A DNA stretch of 64,000 bases from Lachnoclostridium sp. UBA5890. GTDB taxonomy: Bacteria; Bacillota; Clostridia; Lachnospirales; Lachnospiraceae. Both the position numbers and the translations under genes were made by a program. Positions within the stretch are counted from its first letter, which is position 1. Every line of letters starts with the position of its first letter. This document shows positions 14,523-21,550 of the stretch, piece by piece. The notes under the pieces were generated by a model. The model worked only from the letters and a program-made list of their open reading frames with translations. It was not told where the DNA came from and made no database searches. The stretch spans positions 1 through 64,000 of the forward strand of contig DJEU01000025.1 of NCBI GenBank assembly GCA_002431395.1, written 5' to 3'.

Positions 14523-16562
14523 ATGAGAAGGATATTATGTTTTGGAGATTCAAATACATATGGTTATGCTCCGGACGGACAGCGATACGAAGCAGATAGC
14601 ATATGGCCGGGAATTATGGGAAAATTATTGGGAGATCGTTTTGAAGTTATTGCCGATGGAAAAAATGGAAGAACGATTGCGTTTGATGATCCATATATGG
14701 AAGGCTGTAATGGTATGCGTGACATCGAGGCAAGCCTGGAAGCCAATGCACCATTGGATCTTGTTGTATTGATGCTTGGAACCAATGATCTGAAAAAGTA
14801 TTTTGATGCTACACCGGCACAGATTGCGCAAAATCTTAAGACGATGTGCGAGTTGATCCAGCAGAAAACAGACGCAAAGATTTTGATCGCAAGTCCGATG
14901 CTTTTGGGGGATGAAATTGAATTTTCACCGACATTGAGTTTGGAATTTGGACGTGCTCAGATTGATTATTCCTTTGACTTTGCACCACAGTTTTCGAAAG
15001 TAGCACAGGAAGTTGGTGCAGGATTTATTGACCTTGCTGTTGTGGCTGTGTCAAGTGGTGCAGACTGTCTTCATCTTATGCCGGAAGAACACCAGCAGAT
15101 TGGTGCGGCGATGAAAGATAAGGTGATGGAAGCGTTTGCAGAGGAGATTCGTGCAGAAGAGGAAGAAGAGCGCCGTAAAGCGGAAGAAGAAGCCCGTCGT
15201 AAGGCGGAGGAAGAGGAAGCCCGCCGCAAGGCCGAAGAAGAGGCTCGTCGCAAAGCGGAGGAGGAAGAAGCCCGTCGTAAAGCGGAGGAAGAGGCTCGTC
15301 GCAAAGCCGAAGAGGAGGCTCGTAAGAAAGCCGAGGAAGAGGCTCGTCGCAAAGCCGAAGAGGAAGCACGTCAGAAAGCGGAAGAAGAAGCCCGTCGTAA
15401 AGCGGAAGAGGAGGCTCGTCAAAAAGCCGAGGAAGAAGCACGACTTAAAGCGGAAGAAGAGGCCCGCCGTAAAGCCGAGGAAGAGGAAAAACTTCGTCTG
15501 GCAGCGGAAGAGGAGGCTCGCCGTAAGGCCGAAGAAGAGGCATTGCAGAAAGCTCAGGCAGAAGAAAAGGCACGCCGTGAGCAGGAAGAAATAGAGGAAG
15601 CTGCTCGTAAAAAACAGGAAGCGATTTTAGAAGAGGCAGCGAAAGAGGCAGAAAAAGAAACCGTATTTGATCCGATGAATCCAAATCAGGAAGACCTTCC
15701 GGTTTGGCAGGTTGGAGATGTGGATTTGTCTGCACCGGCGCAGGCAGAAGAAGATAATATTGTTTTGTCCGGAGAAATTACAGCATCTGCAGCAGCATCC
15801 GAGCAGGAGGATAATCTGGCATCGATGCTTCAGGAAGAACAGCCAAGTGGACTGGGCGGTGTTGAGTTTGTGACTGGCGGAACATTGGATTCGCTTGACG
15901 CTTCGACAGGCAGTTCACAGACAGATTTTGGTGGATTGACAACACTGGAATTTGGCACAGCAGCATCTTCTGAGCAGAAGGAAAAGATGACAGCCGGAAA
16001 AGTATATCGCTTTGATGATGAACTGCATGAAGTTATATTTAAGACAAGAAAACTGACAGATGAGTTTAATCAGACGAGATATGATGACGTAGATGGCAGA
16101 GAACGTATTATCCGTGATCTGTTTGGCAGTGTTGGGGCAAAGGTATGTGTAGAACCGCCATTCCGCTGTGATTACGGCTTTAATATTCATGTTGGTGATA
16201 ACTTCTATGCAAATTATGGCTGCGTTGTGCTGGATTCTGCAAAAGTAAGCATTGGAGACCATGTATTCTTAGGACCGAATGTACAGATTTATACACCATG
16301 TCATCCAATCTATGCACCAGCTCGAAATGAGGGCTATGAGTACGCTAAAGAAGTGACGATTGGCGACGATGTCTGGGTTGGCGGAAATGTTACAATTGTA
16401 CCGGGAGCACACATTGGAAGCAATGTTGTGATCGGAGCGGGATCGGTTGTAACAGGAGATATTCCGGACGGAGTTGTTGCTGCAGGAAATCCTTGCCGCA
16501 TTATCCGTAAGATTACAGAGCAGGATAAACAGAACTGGCTTGATAAAAAAGAAAATGACTAA
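14523..16562 (+). CDS. SGNH hydrolase - long charged helix - hexapeptide acetyltransferase fusion
   Basis: 679 aa with three parts. (1) Residues 1-205: SGNH/GDSL esterase with CFGDSNTYGYAP (Ser10), GTND (86-89, Asn88) and DCLH (Asp181, His184), so the catalytic set is complete; it is of the arylesterase kind. (2) Residues about 211-379: almost only Glu, Ala, Arg and Lys in an 8-residue unit (ARRKAEEE) repeated with small variations; the i/i+4 salt-bridge pattern predicts a single rigid alpha-helix, about 25 nm if unbroken. Residues 380-485 form an acidic, flexible linker. (3) Residues about 490-679: maltose/galactoside O-acetyltransferase with left-handed beta-helix hexapeptides (IGDHVFLGPNVQIYT, IGDDVWVGGNVTIVPGA) and the catalytic His in PCHPI (about 594). 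No signal peptide; cytoplasmic. An esterase and an acetyltransferase on one chain suggests acyl removal and addition on a carbohydrate; substrate unknown. Confidence 0.9.
   Translation: MRRILCFGDSNTYGYAPDGQRYEADSIWPGIMGKLLGDRFEVIADGKNGRTIAFDDPYMEGCNGMRDIEASLEANAPLDLVVLMLGTNDLKKYFDATPAQIAQNLKTMCELIQQKTDAKILIASPMLLGDEIEFSPTLSLEFGRAQIDYSFDFAPQFSKVAQEVGAGFIDLAVVAVSSGADCLHLMPEEHQQIGAAMKDKVMEAFAEEIRAEEEEERRKAEEEARRKAEEEEARRKAEEEARRKAEEEEARRKAEEEARRKAEEEARKKAEEEARRKAEEEARQKAEEEARRKAEEEARQKAEEEARLKAEEEARRKAEEEEKLRLAAEEEARRKAEEEALQKAQAEEKARREQEEIEEAARKKQEAILEEAAKEAEKETVFDPMNPNQEDLPVWQVGDVDLSAPAQAEEDNIVLSGEITASAAASEQEDNLASMLQEEQPSGLGGVEFVTGGTLDSLDASTGSSQTDFGGLTTLEFGTAASSEQKEKMTAGKVYRFDDELHEVIFKTRKLTDEFNQTRYDDVDGRERIIRDLFGSVGAKVCVEPPFRCDYGFNIHVGDNFYANYGCVVLDSAKVSIGDHVFLGPNVQIYTPCHPIYAPARNEGYEYAKEVTIGDDVWVGGNVTIVPGAHIGSNVVIGAGSVVTGDIPDGVVAAGNPCRIIRKITEQDKQNWLDKKEND
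15154..15600 (+). repeat. 24-bp in-frame tandem repeats coding the charged helix
   Basis: Degenerate tandem copies of a 24-bp unit such as GCCCGTCGTAAAGCGGAAGA plus GAG. Third positions vary (CGT/CGC, AAA/AAG, GAA/GAG), so the array is partly diverged, which limits but does not exclude copy-number change. Confidence 0.85.
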
Positions 16563-16586
16563 TCGTTGATTGGTAGTAAATACGAA

Positions 16587-16628
16587 AAGAACCTTCGAAA
16601 ACTCAGACGAGTGATCGAAGGTTCTTTT
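16587..16628. terminator. bidirectional terminator
   Basis: AAGAACCTTCGA (16587-16598) and TCGAAGGTTCTT (16615-16626) form a perfect stem with T-runs on both strands, between two convergent genes. Confidence 0.85.
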
Positions 16629-16650
16629 ATAAATAATATAATCTTATAAC

Positions 16651-17508
16651 TTAATGAATCGAGTCTCTGTATTCTCTTGAAGAAGCGAAAAACCGATTGA
16701 TCTCACTACCTTGTTCGTTGGCGATGTAGGAACGCATTTTTGTCAGTTCATCAATCATAAGAGAAAGAAAATGGTCGATACTGTCAGCGTTGGAGAGGCA
16801 GATACTTTCCCACATTTCCGGAGAAGAAGAGGCGATTCGTGTAATGTCTTTGAAACCGCCAGCAGCAAATGCTTTCATAAGTTCATTTGGTGTATCGTTT
16901 TCGCGGACCATATTGACAAGCGAAGCGGCTACAATATGTGGCACGTGGCTGATCGCGGCGGTAATATCGTCGTGAAGACCGGCATCTACCGTAGCAAAGA
17001 TGGCACCTGTTCCGGAGAGAATTTTCTTTAGAAAAAGAACTTTTTCTTCTGCGGTCGTTTTGCATGGGGTGAGAAGATAGTAAGAATCCTGCAGTAAATC
17101 TTCGGAGGAATTCGCAAAACCGGTCTTTTCTGAGCCTGCCATCGGATGCCCGCCGATGAATTGGGCCTCCAGTTCGAGACGTTCGACCTCTTTATGGATG
17201 TTTCCTTTTACACTTCCGACATCTGTAATAATACAGGTTTTATTGATAAGAGGTTTTAATTGTTCCAAAAACTGAATATTCTGCAACACAGGAGCACATA
17301 GGAAAATAATATCGCATTCAGAAAAATGAGCATCTATCGAATAGGTGATATCGCTGATAATTCCGTCTTTTTGTCCCTGCAAAAGATCTTCGTTTTTTCT
17401 ACGGCTGTAGACGATAATCCGGCAAGAGGGAAAATTTTTGCGGATGGAACGGGCAATGGAACCGCCGATCAGGCCAAGCCCTAAAAAACCAATAGTAATT
17501 TGTTTCAT
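16651..17508 (-). CDS. tyrA: prephenate dehydrogenase
   Basis: 285 aa. Oxidises and decarboxylates prephenate to 4-hydroxyphenylpyruvate in tyrosine synthesis, using NAD(P). Seen: the N-terminal dinucleotide motif GLGLIGGS (residues 9-16), the DVGSVKG motif, and GGHPMAGSEKTG with the catalytic His. The chain ends shortly after the helical dimerisation domain and has no C-terminal ACT domain, unlike the longer Bacillus enzyme, so feedback control by tyrosine through ACT is not expected. The ATG is preceded on the minus strand by AAGGAGG. Stands alone, convergent with the fusion gene and divergent from fprA. Confidence 0.93.
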   Translation of the reverse strand: MKQITIGFLGLGLIGGSIARSIRKNFPSCRIIVYSRRKNEDLLQGQKDGIISDITYSIDAHFSECDIIFLCAPVLQNIQFLEQLKPLINKTCIITDVGSVKGNIHKEVERLELEAQFIGGHPMAGSEKTGFANSSEDLLQDSYYLLTPCKTTAEEKVLFLKKILSGTGAIFATVDAGLHDDITAAISHVPHIVAASLVNMVRENDTPNELMKAFAAGGFKDITRIASSSPEMWESICLSNADSIDHFLSLMIDELTKMRSYIANEQGSEINRFFASSREYRDSIH

Positions 17509-17595
17509 GATGTCCTCCTTGTGTGTTTGTACATAATTTCCGTTTTTATTTTACATCAAAATGTTGACATTGTAAACAAATGATTGAAAATCCCT

Positions 17596-17624
17596 TTGAA
17601 TTTCATTGTACTTTATGGTATGAT
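17596..17624 (+). promoter_or_regulatory. fprA promoter
   Basis: TTGAAT, 17-nt spacer, TATGAT, 38 nt before the fprA start. Confidence 0.65.
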
Positions 17625-17661
17625 TTAAGAAGAAAATTAAGGCAGAAAGGAAGCAGATAAA

Positions 17662-18828
17662 ATGAAAGATATAACGATTTCAGATTCTATTTTTTATGTA
17701 GGTGCGGACGATACGACGCTGGATTTGTTTGAAAGCCAGTATATTGTTCCGGAAGGCGTGTCTTATAACTCCTATGTGATCATGGACGATAAAATTACGA
17801 TTATGGACACTGTGGATCAGCGGGCAACAGAAGAGTGGATCGCTAATGTGAAAAATGTCCTTAAAGATAAGACTCCTGCTTATCTTGTGGTATCCCATAT
17901 GGAACCGGATCATGCGGCCAATATTCAGAAGATTGCGGAAATGTATCCGGAAATGAAAATTATTGGAAATGCAAAAACATTTTCGATGATGCCACAGTTT
18001 TTTGACTTTGATCTGAGTGATCGAAGTGTTGTGGTAAAAGAAGGAGAAGAAATCTCTTTGGGAGCACATACACTGCAATTTTTCATGGCTCCGATGGTGC
18101 ATTGGCCAGAAGTTATGGTTACTTATGAGAAGAGTGAAAAAATCTTATTCTCTGCAGATGGATTTGGTAAATTTGGTGCACTGTCTGTAGAGGCAGACTG
18201 GGCTTGTGAGGCCAGAAGATATTATTTCAATATCGTAGGAAAATATGGTGCACAGGTACAAGCCTTATTAAAGAAAGCGGCGACATTGGATATTCAGATG
18301 ATCTGTCCGCTTCATGGACCGATTTTGAAGGAAAATCTTGGCTATTATATTGATAAATACAACACTTGGAGCAGCTATGAACCGGAAGACGAGGGCGTAT
18401 TGGTAGCATATGCTTCCATCCATGGAAATACTGCTAAAGCCGCAGAAAAAATGGGCGAGATTCTCAAAGAAAAAGGCGCTAAAAAAGTAGTTGTCAGCGA
18501 TCTTTCCCACGAGGATATGGCAGAAGTGATAGAAGATGCATTCCGCTATGATAAGATTGTTGTCGCAGCAGCAACCTATGATGGAGGAATTTTCCCGGTT
18601 ATGGAAGACTTCCTTCGCCATTTGAAGAGCAAAAATTATCAGAAACGTGTCGTTGGTATTATGGAAAATGGTTCCTGGGCACCGATGGCAGGAAAACAGA
18701 TGCGTGCGATTCTGGATGAAATGAAGAATCTTACGATTTGCGACAGTCAGGTAACGATCCGTTCTACGATGAATGAGAAAAATGTAGAAGAAATGAACCA
18801 GCTGGCTGAAGAACTTTTGGAGAAATAA
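17662..18828 (+). CDS. fprA: FprA-type flavodiiron protein
   Basis: 388 aa. Reduces O2 to water or NO to N2O in anaerobes. Residues 1-250 are the metallo-beta-lactamase-like diiron domain with HMEPDHAAN (ligands H, E, D, H near residues 80-85), VHWPE and CPLHGPI. Residues 255-388 are a flavodoxin domain with the FMN loop YASIHGNTAKAA. No extra rubredoxin domain, so electrons come from a separate partner. The start follows AAGGAAG. A terminator lies 21 nt after the stop, so it is monocistronic. Consistent with a strict anaerobe that meets traces of oxygen. Confidence 0.95.
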   Translation: MKDITISDSIFYVGADDTTLDLFESQYIVPEGVSYNSYVIMDDKITIMDTVDQRATEEWIANVKNVLKDKTPAYLVVSHMEPDHAANIQKIAEMYPEMKIIGNAKTFSMMPQFFDFDLSDRSVVVKEGEEISLGAHTLQFFMAPMVHWPEVMVTYEKSEKILFSADGFGKFGALSVEADWACEARRYYFNIVGKYGAQVQALLKKAATLDIQMICPLHGPILKENLGYYIDKYNTWSSYEPEDEGVLVAYASIHGNTAKAAEKMGEILKEKGAKKVVVSDLSHEDMAEVIEDAFRYDKIVVAAATYDGGIFPVMEDFLRHLKSKNYQKRVVGIMENGSWAPMAGKQMRAILDEMKNLTICDSQVTIRSTMNEKNVEEMNQLAEELLEK

Positions 18829-18848
18829 GGAAAATGAAGAAAAATAAA

Positions 18849-18890
18849 TGTCCGTGGCAGAGAAATTATTTCCCTGCAGCGGACGTTTTT
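18849..18890 (+). terminator. fprA terminator
   Basis: TGTCCGTGGCAG and CTGCAGCGGAC pair around an A/T-rich loop, followed by GTTTTTGTTTT. Confidence 0.75.
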
Positions 18891-18898
18891 GTTTTCTT

Positions 18899-18936
18899 GT
18901 AACTATTCGGGCTCTCCCTCTCCACCAAATAGTTGC
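18899..18936. repeat. short copy of the GTAACTATTC inverted repeat
   Basis: GTAACTATTCGGG with CTCTCCCTCTCCAC resembles the left end of the miniature element at 60466; the right end AATAGTTGC pairs with GTAACTATT. The stem is followed by eight T on the + strand and so could also act as a second terminator for fprA. Either a deleted relic of the element or a chance terminator. Confidence 0.45.
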
Positions 18937-18942
18937 TTTTTT

Positions 18943-19584
18943 TTATAGTTTCGAGTATCCGTAACTATTTACAATGGCATCGATTTTCTGTCCTGCATGA
19001 CAAAGAGGGCAGTCTTTCTGAGCAAATGATTTATAATCTGAAAAATCATCCGTAGTAAAGATGGAACGAACCGGATATCCGTGAATTTCATCTTTGGCGC
19101 TAAAGATCGCAGACAATCCCTGAATGATTCCACCATAATATTCCAGACACTCCAGACATTGGTCAATGGTCTTTCCGGTAGTGGCAGAAGCAACAAGCAG
19201 GAGAATGTTTTTTCCTCTGACCATTGGCTGAATATTGTCGCGGAAAAACATCTGTCCACTGGAATCAAATTCCGGTTCAATGACATAAATACTCTGATGT
19301 GCGTTCATGGAGATAACGCCGGCATCCGTCAGAATCTCAGCAAGATAAGCGCCGATGACATAGGTTCCGTCCATGCAGACGATCGCATCGATCGGAGTAT
19401 TGTATTTGTAGTGGTTTGCCATGGTGGAAGCCACGGCTTTTGCCTCGCGCTGTCCGACTTTTAAACGTGTCATATCCATGTAGTAGTTAATGTGTGAGTG
19501 GCTGGTAGCAAAATGTCCCGGAACCACTTTCAATAAAATTTTACTGTTAATTTTTGATGGTATTTTAATCGCATTTTCAAACAT
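18943..19584 (-). CDS. phosphoribosyltransferase-like protein
   Basis: 213 aa. The overall fold matches orotate-phosphoribosyltransferase-like proteins: VGQREAKAVASTMANHY, DAIVCMDGTYVIGAYLA and the PRPP-loop region NILLLVASATTGKTIDQCLE. In catalytic PRTases the loop starts with two acidic residues (as in VDDVITTG); here they are Ala-Ser, so activity or substrate may differ. A C-terminal CPLCHAGQKID gives a Cys pair. The start at 19584 (minus strand) is chosen because AGGAGG lies just upstream; a start at 19620 lacks one. The gene upstream on the same strand begins at 19974, 39 nt before this start. Confidence 0.7.
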   Translation of the reverse strand: MFENAIKIPSKINSKILLKVVPGHFATSHSHINYYMDMTRLKVGQREAKAVASTMANHYKYNTPIDAIVCMDGTYVIGAYLAEILTDAGVISMNAHQSIYVIEPEFDSSGQMFFRDNIQPMVRGKNILLLVASATTGKTIDQCLECLEYYGGIIQGLSAIFSAKDEIHGYPVRSIFTTDDFSDYKSFAQKDCPLCHAGQKIDAIVNSYGYSKL

Positions 19585-19623
19585 AGGCAACCTCCTGTAT
19601 GATTGTAGTATTTGAAACAAAAA

Positions 19624-19974
19624 TTATTTTGCCGGTTCACCGGTGGCGGTTTCTTCGGACGCATTTTCCTCGTTTTCGGAATCTTCTTTCTTTGACGGCT
19701 GTGACAACAGTGTCAGGATGGAGAGAAGGACCGTTAAAACGATAGGCGCCGCGTAGATAATCGTTCGAATATCAGAACGAACCCAGACGCCCGGTGAGTT
19801 AAACCAGATAAATAACGTGAGGTAGGTGGTAAACACCAAAGTCCCGAAAATGATGCCCAAAATCTGGCCGATGCGTTTTCCCTTTAACCAAGAGGTCCAA
19901 AGGCAATACACCAGAAAAAAAGTGAGTGCACTGTCAAAAAGACCAAAAATAAGCATACCAACATTTATTCCCAT
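19624..19974 (-). CDS. small membrane protein, three predicted TM segments
   Basis: 116 aa, family not recognised. Hydrophobic segments at about residues 5-26 (MLIFGLFDSALTFFLVYCLW), 37-58 and 70-90, then a 25-residue tail rich in Glu, Ala and Thr (EDSENEENASEETATGEPAK) that is predicted to be soluble. Start preceded by AGGACAG on the minus strand. It lies directly upstream of the phosphoribosyltransferase-like gene on the same strand, and the two are probably co-transcribed. Confidence 0.6.
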   Translation of the reverse strand: MGINVGMLIFGLFDSALTFFLVYCLWTSWLKGKRIGQILGIIFGTLVFTTYLTLFIWFNSPGVWVRSDIRTIIYAAPIVLTVLLSILTLLSQPSKKEDSENEENASEETATGEPAK

Positions 19975-20060
19975 AGGACTGTCCTCCGTTTCAAATTATG
20001 TTCCATATGTTACATAGAAACAGTATACTACATTATTTAAAAAAATTCCATAATTTTTTG

Positions 20061-20089
20061 TTGACAAGTAAAAAAAAATGTGCTATTGT
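20061..20089 (+). promoter_or_regulatory. tRNA-Leu promoter
   Basis: TTGACA, 17-nt spacer, TATTGT, ending 11 nt before the tRNA. Confidence 0.75.
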
Positions 20090-20099
20090 AATAAAGCAC

Positions 20100-20183
20100 G
20101 CAGGAATGGCGGAATTGGCAGACGCGCACGGTTCAGGTCCGTGTGGTAGCAATACCATGAGGGTTCAAGTCCCTTTTCCTGCA
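20100..20183 (+). tRNA. tRNA-Leu (anticodon CAG)
   Basis: Acceptor arms GCAGGAA and TTCCTGC pair; anticodon stem CACGG/CCGTG holds loop TTCAGGT with anticodon CAG; T-arm GGGTTCAAGTCCC; long variable arm as in class II tRNAs. CCA is not encoded. Confidence 0.95.
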
Positions 20184-20185
20184 TC

Positions 20186-20220
20186 CAAAACTCTGTTCAG
20201 TAAATGGACAGAGTTTTTTT
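20186..20220 (+). terminator. tRNA-Leu terminator
   Basis: AAAACTCTGT and ACAGAGTT pair around a short loop, followed by seven T. Confidence 0.85.
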
Positions 20221-20272
20221 GTTGTCCGGAACCGGTCCGCCTGCGTTCACAAAAAATTCGTAGAGTTTGTTC

Positions 20273-20300
20273 TTTACAAAAGAAAATAATATGGTAAAAT
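20273..20300 (+). promoter_or_regulatory. promoter of the PPIC foldase gene
   Basis: TTTACA, 16-nt spacer, TAAAAT, 45 nt before the start codon. Confidence 0.55.
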
Positions 20301-20345
20301 ATTATTATATGCTTTGAGCAAAAAAATGTATTTCGGAGGGTAACA

Positions 20346-21500
20346 ATGAACAACTCAAAAAAATTAGCAAAAAACAACGGAGTAAGTAAGAAACAGGGAG
20401 GGGGCACCGGTGCTTTGTCTTTTGTTTCTTCTAAAAATAAGGTTCTGGCGATCTTAGGTATTCTTGCCGTCATTGTATTGTGTGCAGGGGTGTGCTATAT
20501 GCAGCTTCGTCCACGTGCTGTATTGGTAGTTTCCACAACAGATGAAAATGGAACGCAAAAGAAAGACACGGTTTATATGAAAGAAGCCGTTTACAGCATT
20601 TATCAAGTAGAAAACCAGTACAATCAGTATTCTTCTATTTATCAGCAGCTGTACGGAAAGACATATTGGGAAATGGAAGATGTTGACAGCAAAGGAAGAA
20701 ATGGTGCTTCTGCTGCCAAAAAACAGGTTATGGATTCTTTGAAACAGCGTGAGATTCTTTACATGGAGGCGCAGAAGAGAGGATATTCCCTCACGTCAGA
20801 AGAAGAGAAAACAGCAGAAGACAATGTTACAGACACTATGAAAAACTTTACAGACAAACAGAAAAAACTGGAAGGTCTGGATGAAAAGACATTGAAAAGC
20901 GAATTTAAGAAAAATGCACTTGTAGAGAAATTCCGTCAGATTTTGATCAAAGAAAGCGGCGTGGATGAAGAGGCATTGAAAGCAACCGTAAATAAAAAAG
21001 ATTACAGACAGTATACACTGCAGTATTATAAAGTCAGCAATCAGGAAACCAGCGGAGAAGAAACCAAAGAGGTTTCCGCAGAGCAGAAGCAGACAAATCT
21101 TACCAATATGCAGGCATTGCAGGAAAAAGCAAAGACAGCAGACGATTTTACAAAATTGCTGGATGACAATGACAAAACAGGAATTCAGTATCAGACCGAG
21201 AATCTGATCAAAAAGGATCTGAAAGATTCTACATTCCTGAATAAAAAACTTCGTAAACAGATCATGAAAATGGATAACGGTCAGATTTCAGATATTATTG
21301 AGGGAGACGACGGATATTATCTGATCAAGATGGTAAACAACGATGACAGTGAAGCATATGACAATCAGTGCCAGTCTGTTGTCGATGAAGAAGAAACAAA
21401 GCAGTTCAACGCAAGATATGCTGAATTTGCACCAAATTATGTTACAGAAGTTCAGAGTTATTGGAAGGGCCGCGTAAAACTTGGTTCTTACACAATATAA
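20346..21500 (+). CDS. membrane-anchored PPIC-type peptidyl-prolyl isomerase (PrsA/SurA-like)
   Basis: 384 aa. A lysine-rich start is followed by one membrane segment at about residues 33-52 (VLAILGILAVIVLCAGVCYM) without a lipobox, so this is a signal-anchored, not lipid-linked, extracellular foldase. Residues 120-190 are the SurA_N-like helical region (LKQREILYMEAQKRGYSLTS). Residues 215-355 contain the PPIC-like domain (ADDFTKLLDDNDKTG, MDNGQISDIIEGDDGYYLIKM). PrsA-type proteins help exported proteins fold outside the membrane. Start follows CGGAGGG. purL begins 50 nt downstream but is unrelated in function. Confidence 0.85.
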   Translation: MNNSKKLAKNNGVSKKQGGGTGALSFVSSKNKVLAILGILAVIVLCAGVCYMQLRPRAVLVVSTTDENGTQKKDTVYMKEAVYSIYQVENQYNQYSSIYQQLYGKTYWEMEDVDSKGRNGASAAKKQVMDSLKQREILYMEAQKRGYSLTSEEEKTAEDNVTDTMKNFTDKQKKLEGLDEKTLKSEFKKNALVEKFRQILIKESGVDEEALKATVNKKDYRQYTLQYYKVSNQETSGEETKEVSAEQKQTNLTNMQALQEKAKTADDFTKLLDDNDKTGIQYQTENLIKKDLKDSTFLNKKLRKQIMKMDNGQISDIIEGDDGYYLIKMVNNDDSEAYDNQCQSVVDEEETKQFNARYAEFAPNYVTEVQSYWKGRVKLGSYTI

Positions 21501-21550
21501 GAGGAACTTGTAGTGATAATGATGGATAAGACAAGATAGGAGAGAAAATC

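Noticed and set aside
15071..15441. Antisense reading frames over the charged-helix repeat
   Set aside because: Arg/Ser- or Leu/Pro-rich frames come from the 24-bp repeat read on other frames; no start signals and no family.
18899..18936. Complete mobile element copy
   Set aside because: Only 38 bp, no target duplication at the borders, and it can equally serve as a terminator; listed as a possible relic only.
21501..21550. Purine riboswitch before purL
   Set aside because: The leader is only 50 nt and shows no conserved purine-aptamer core.
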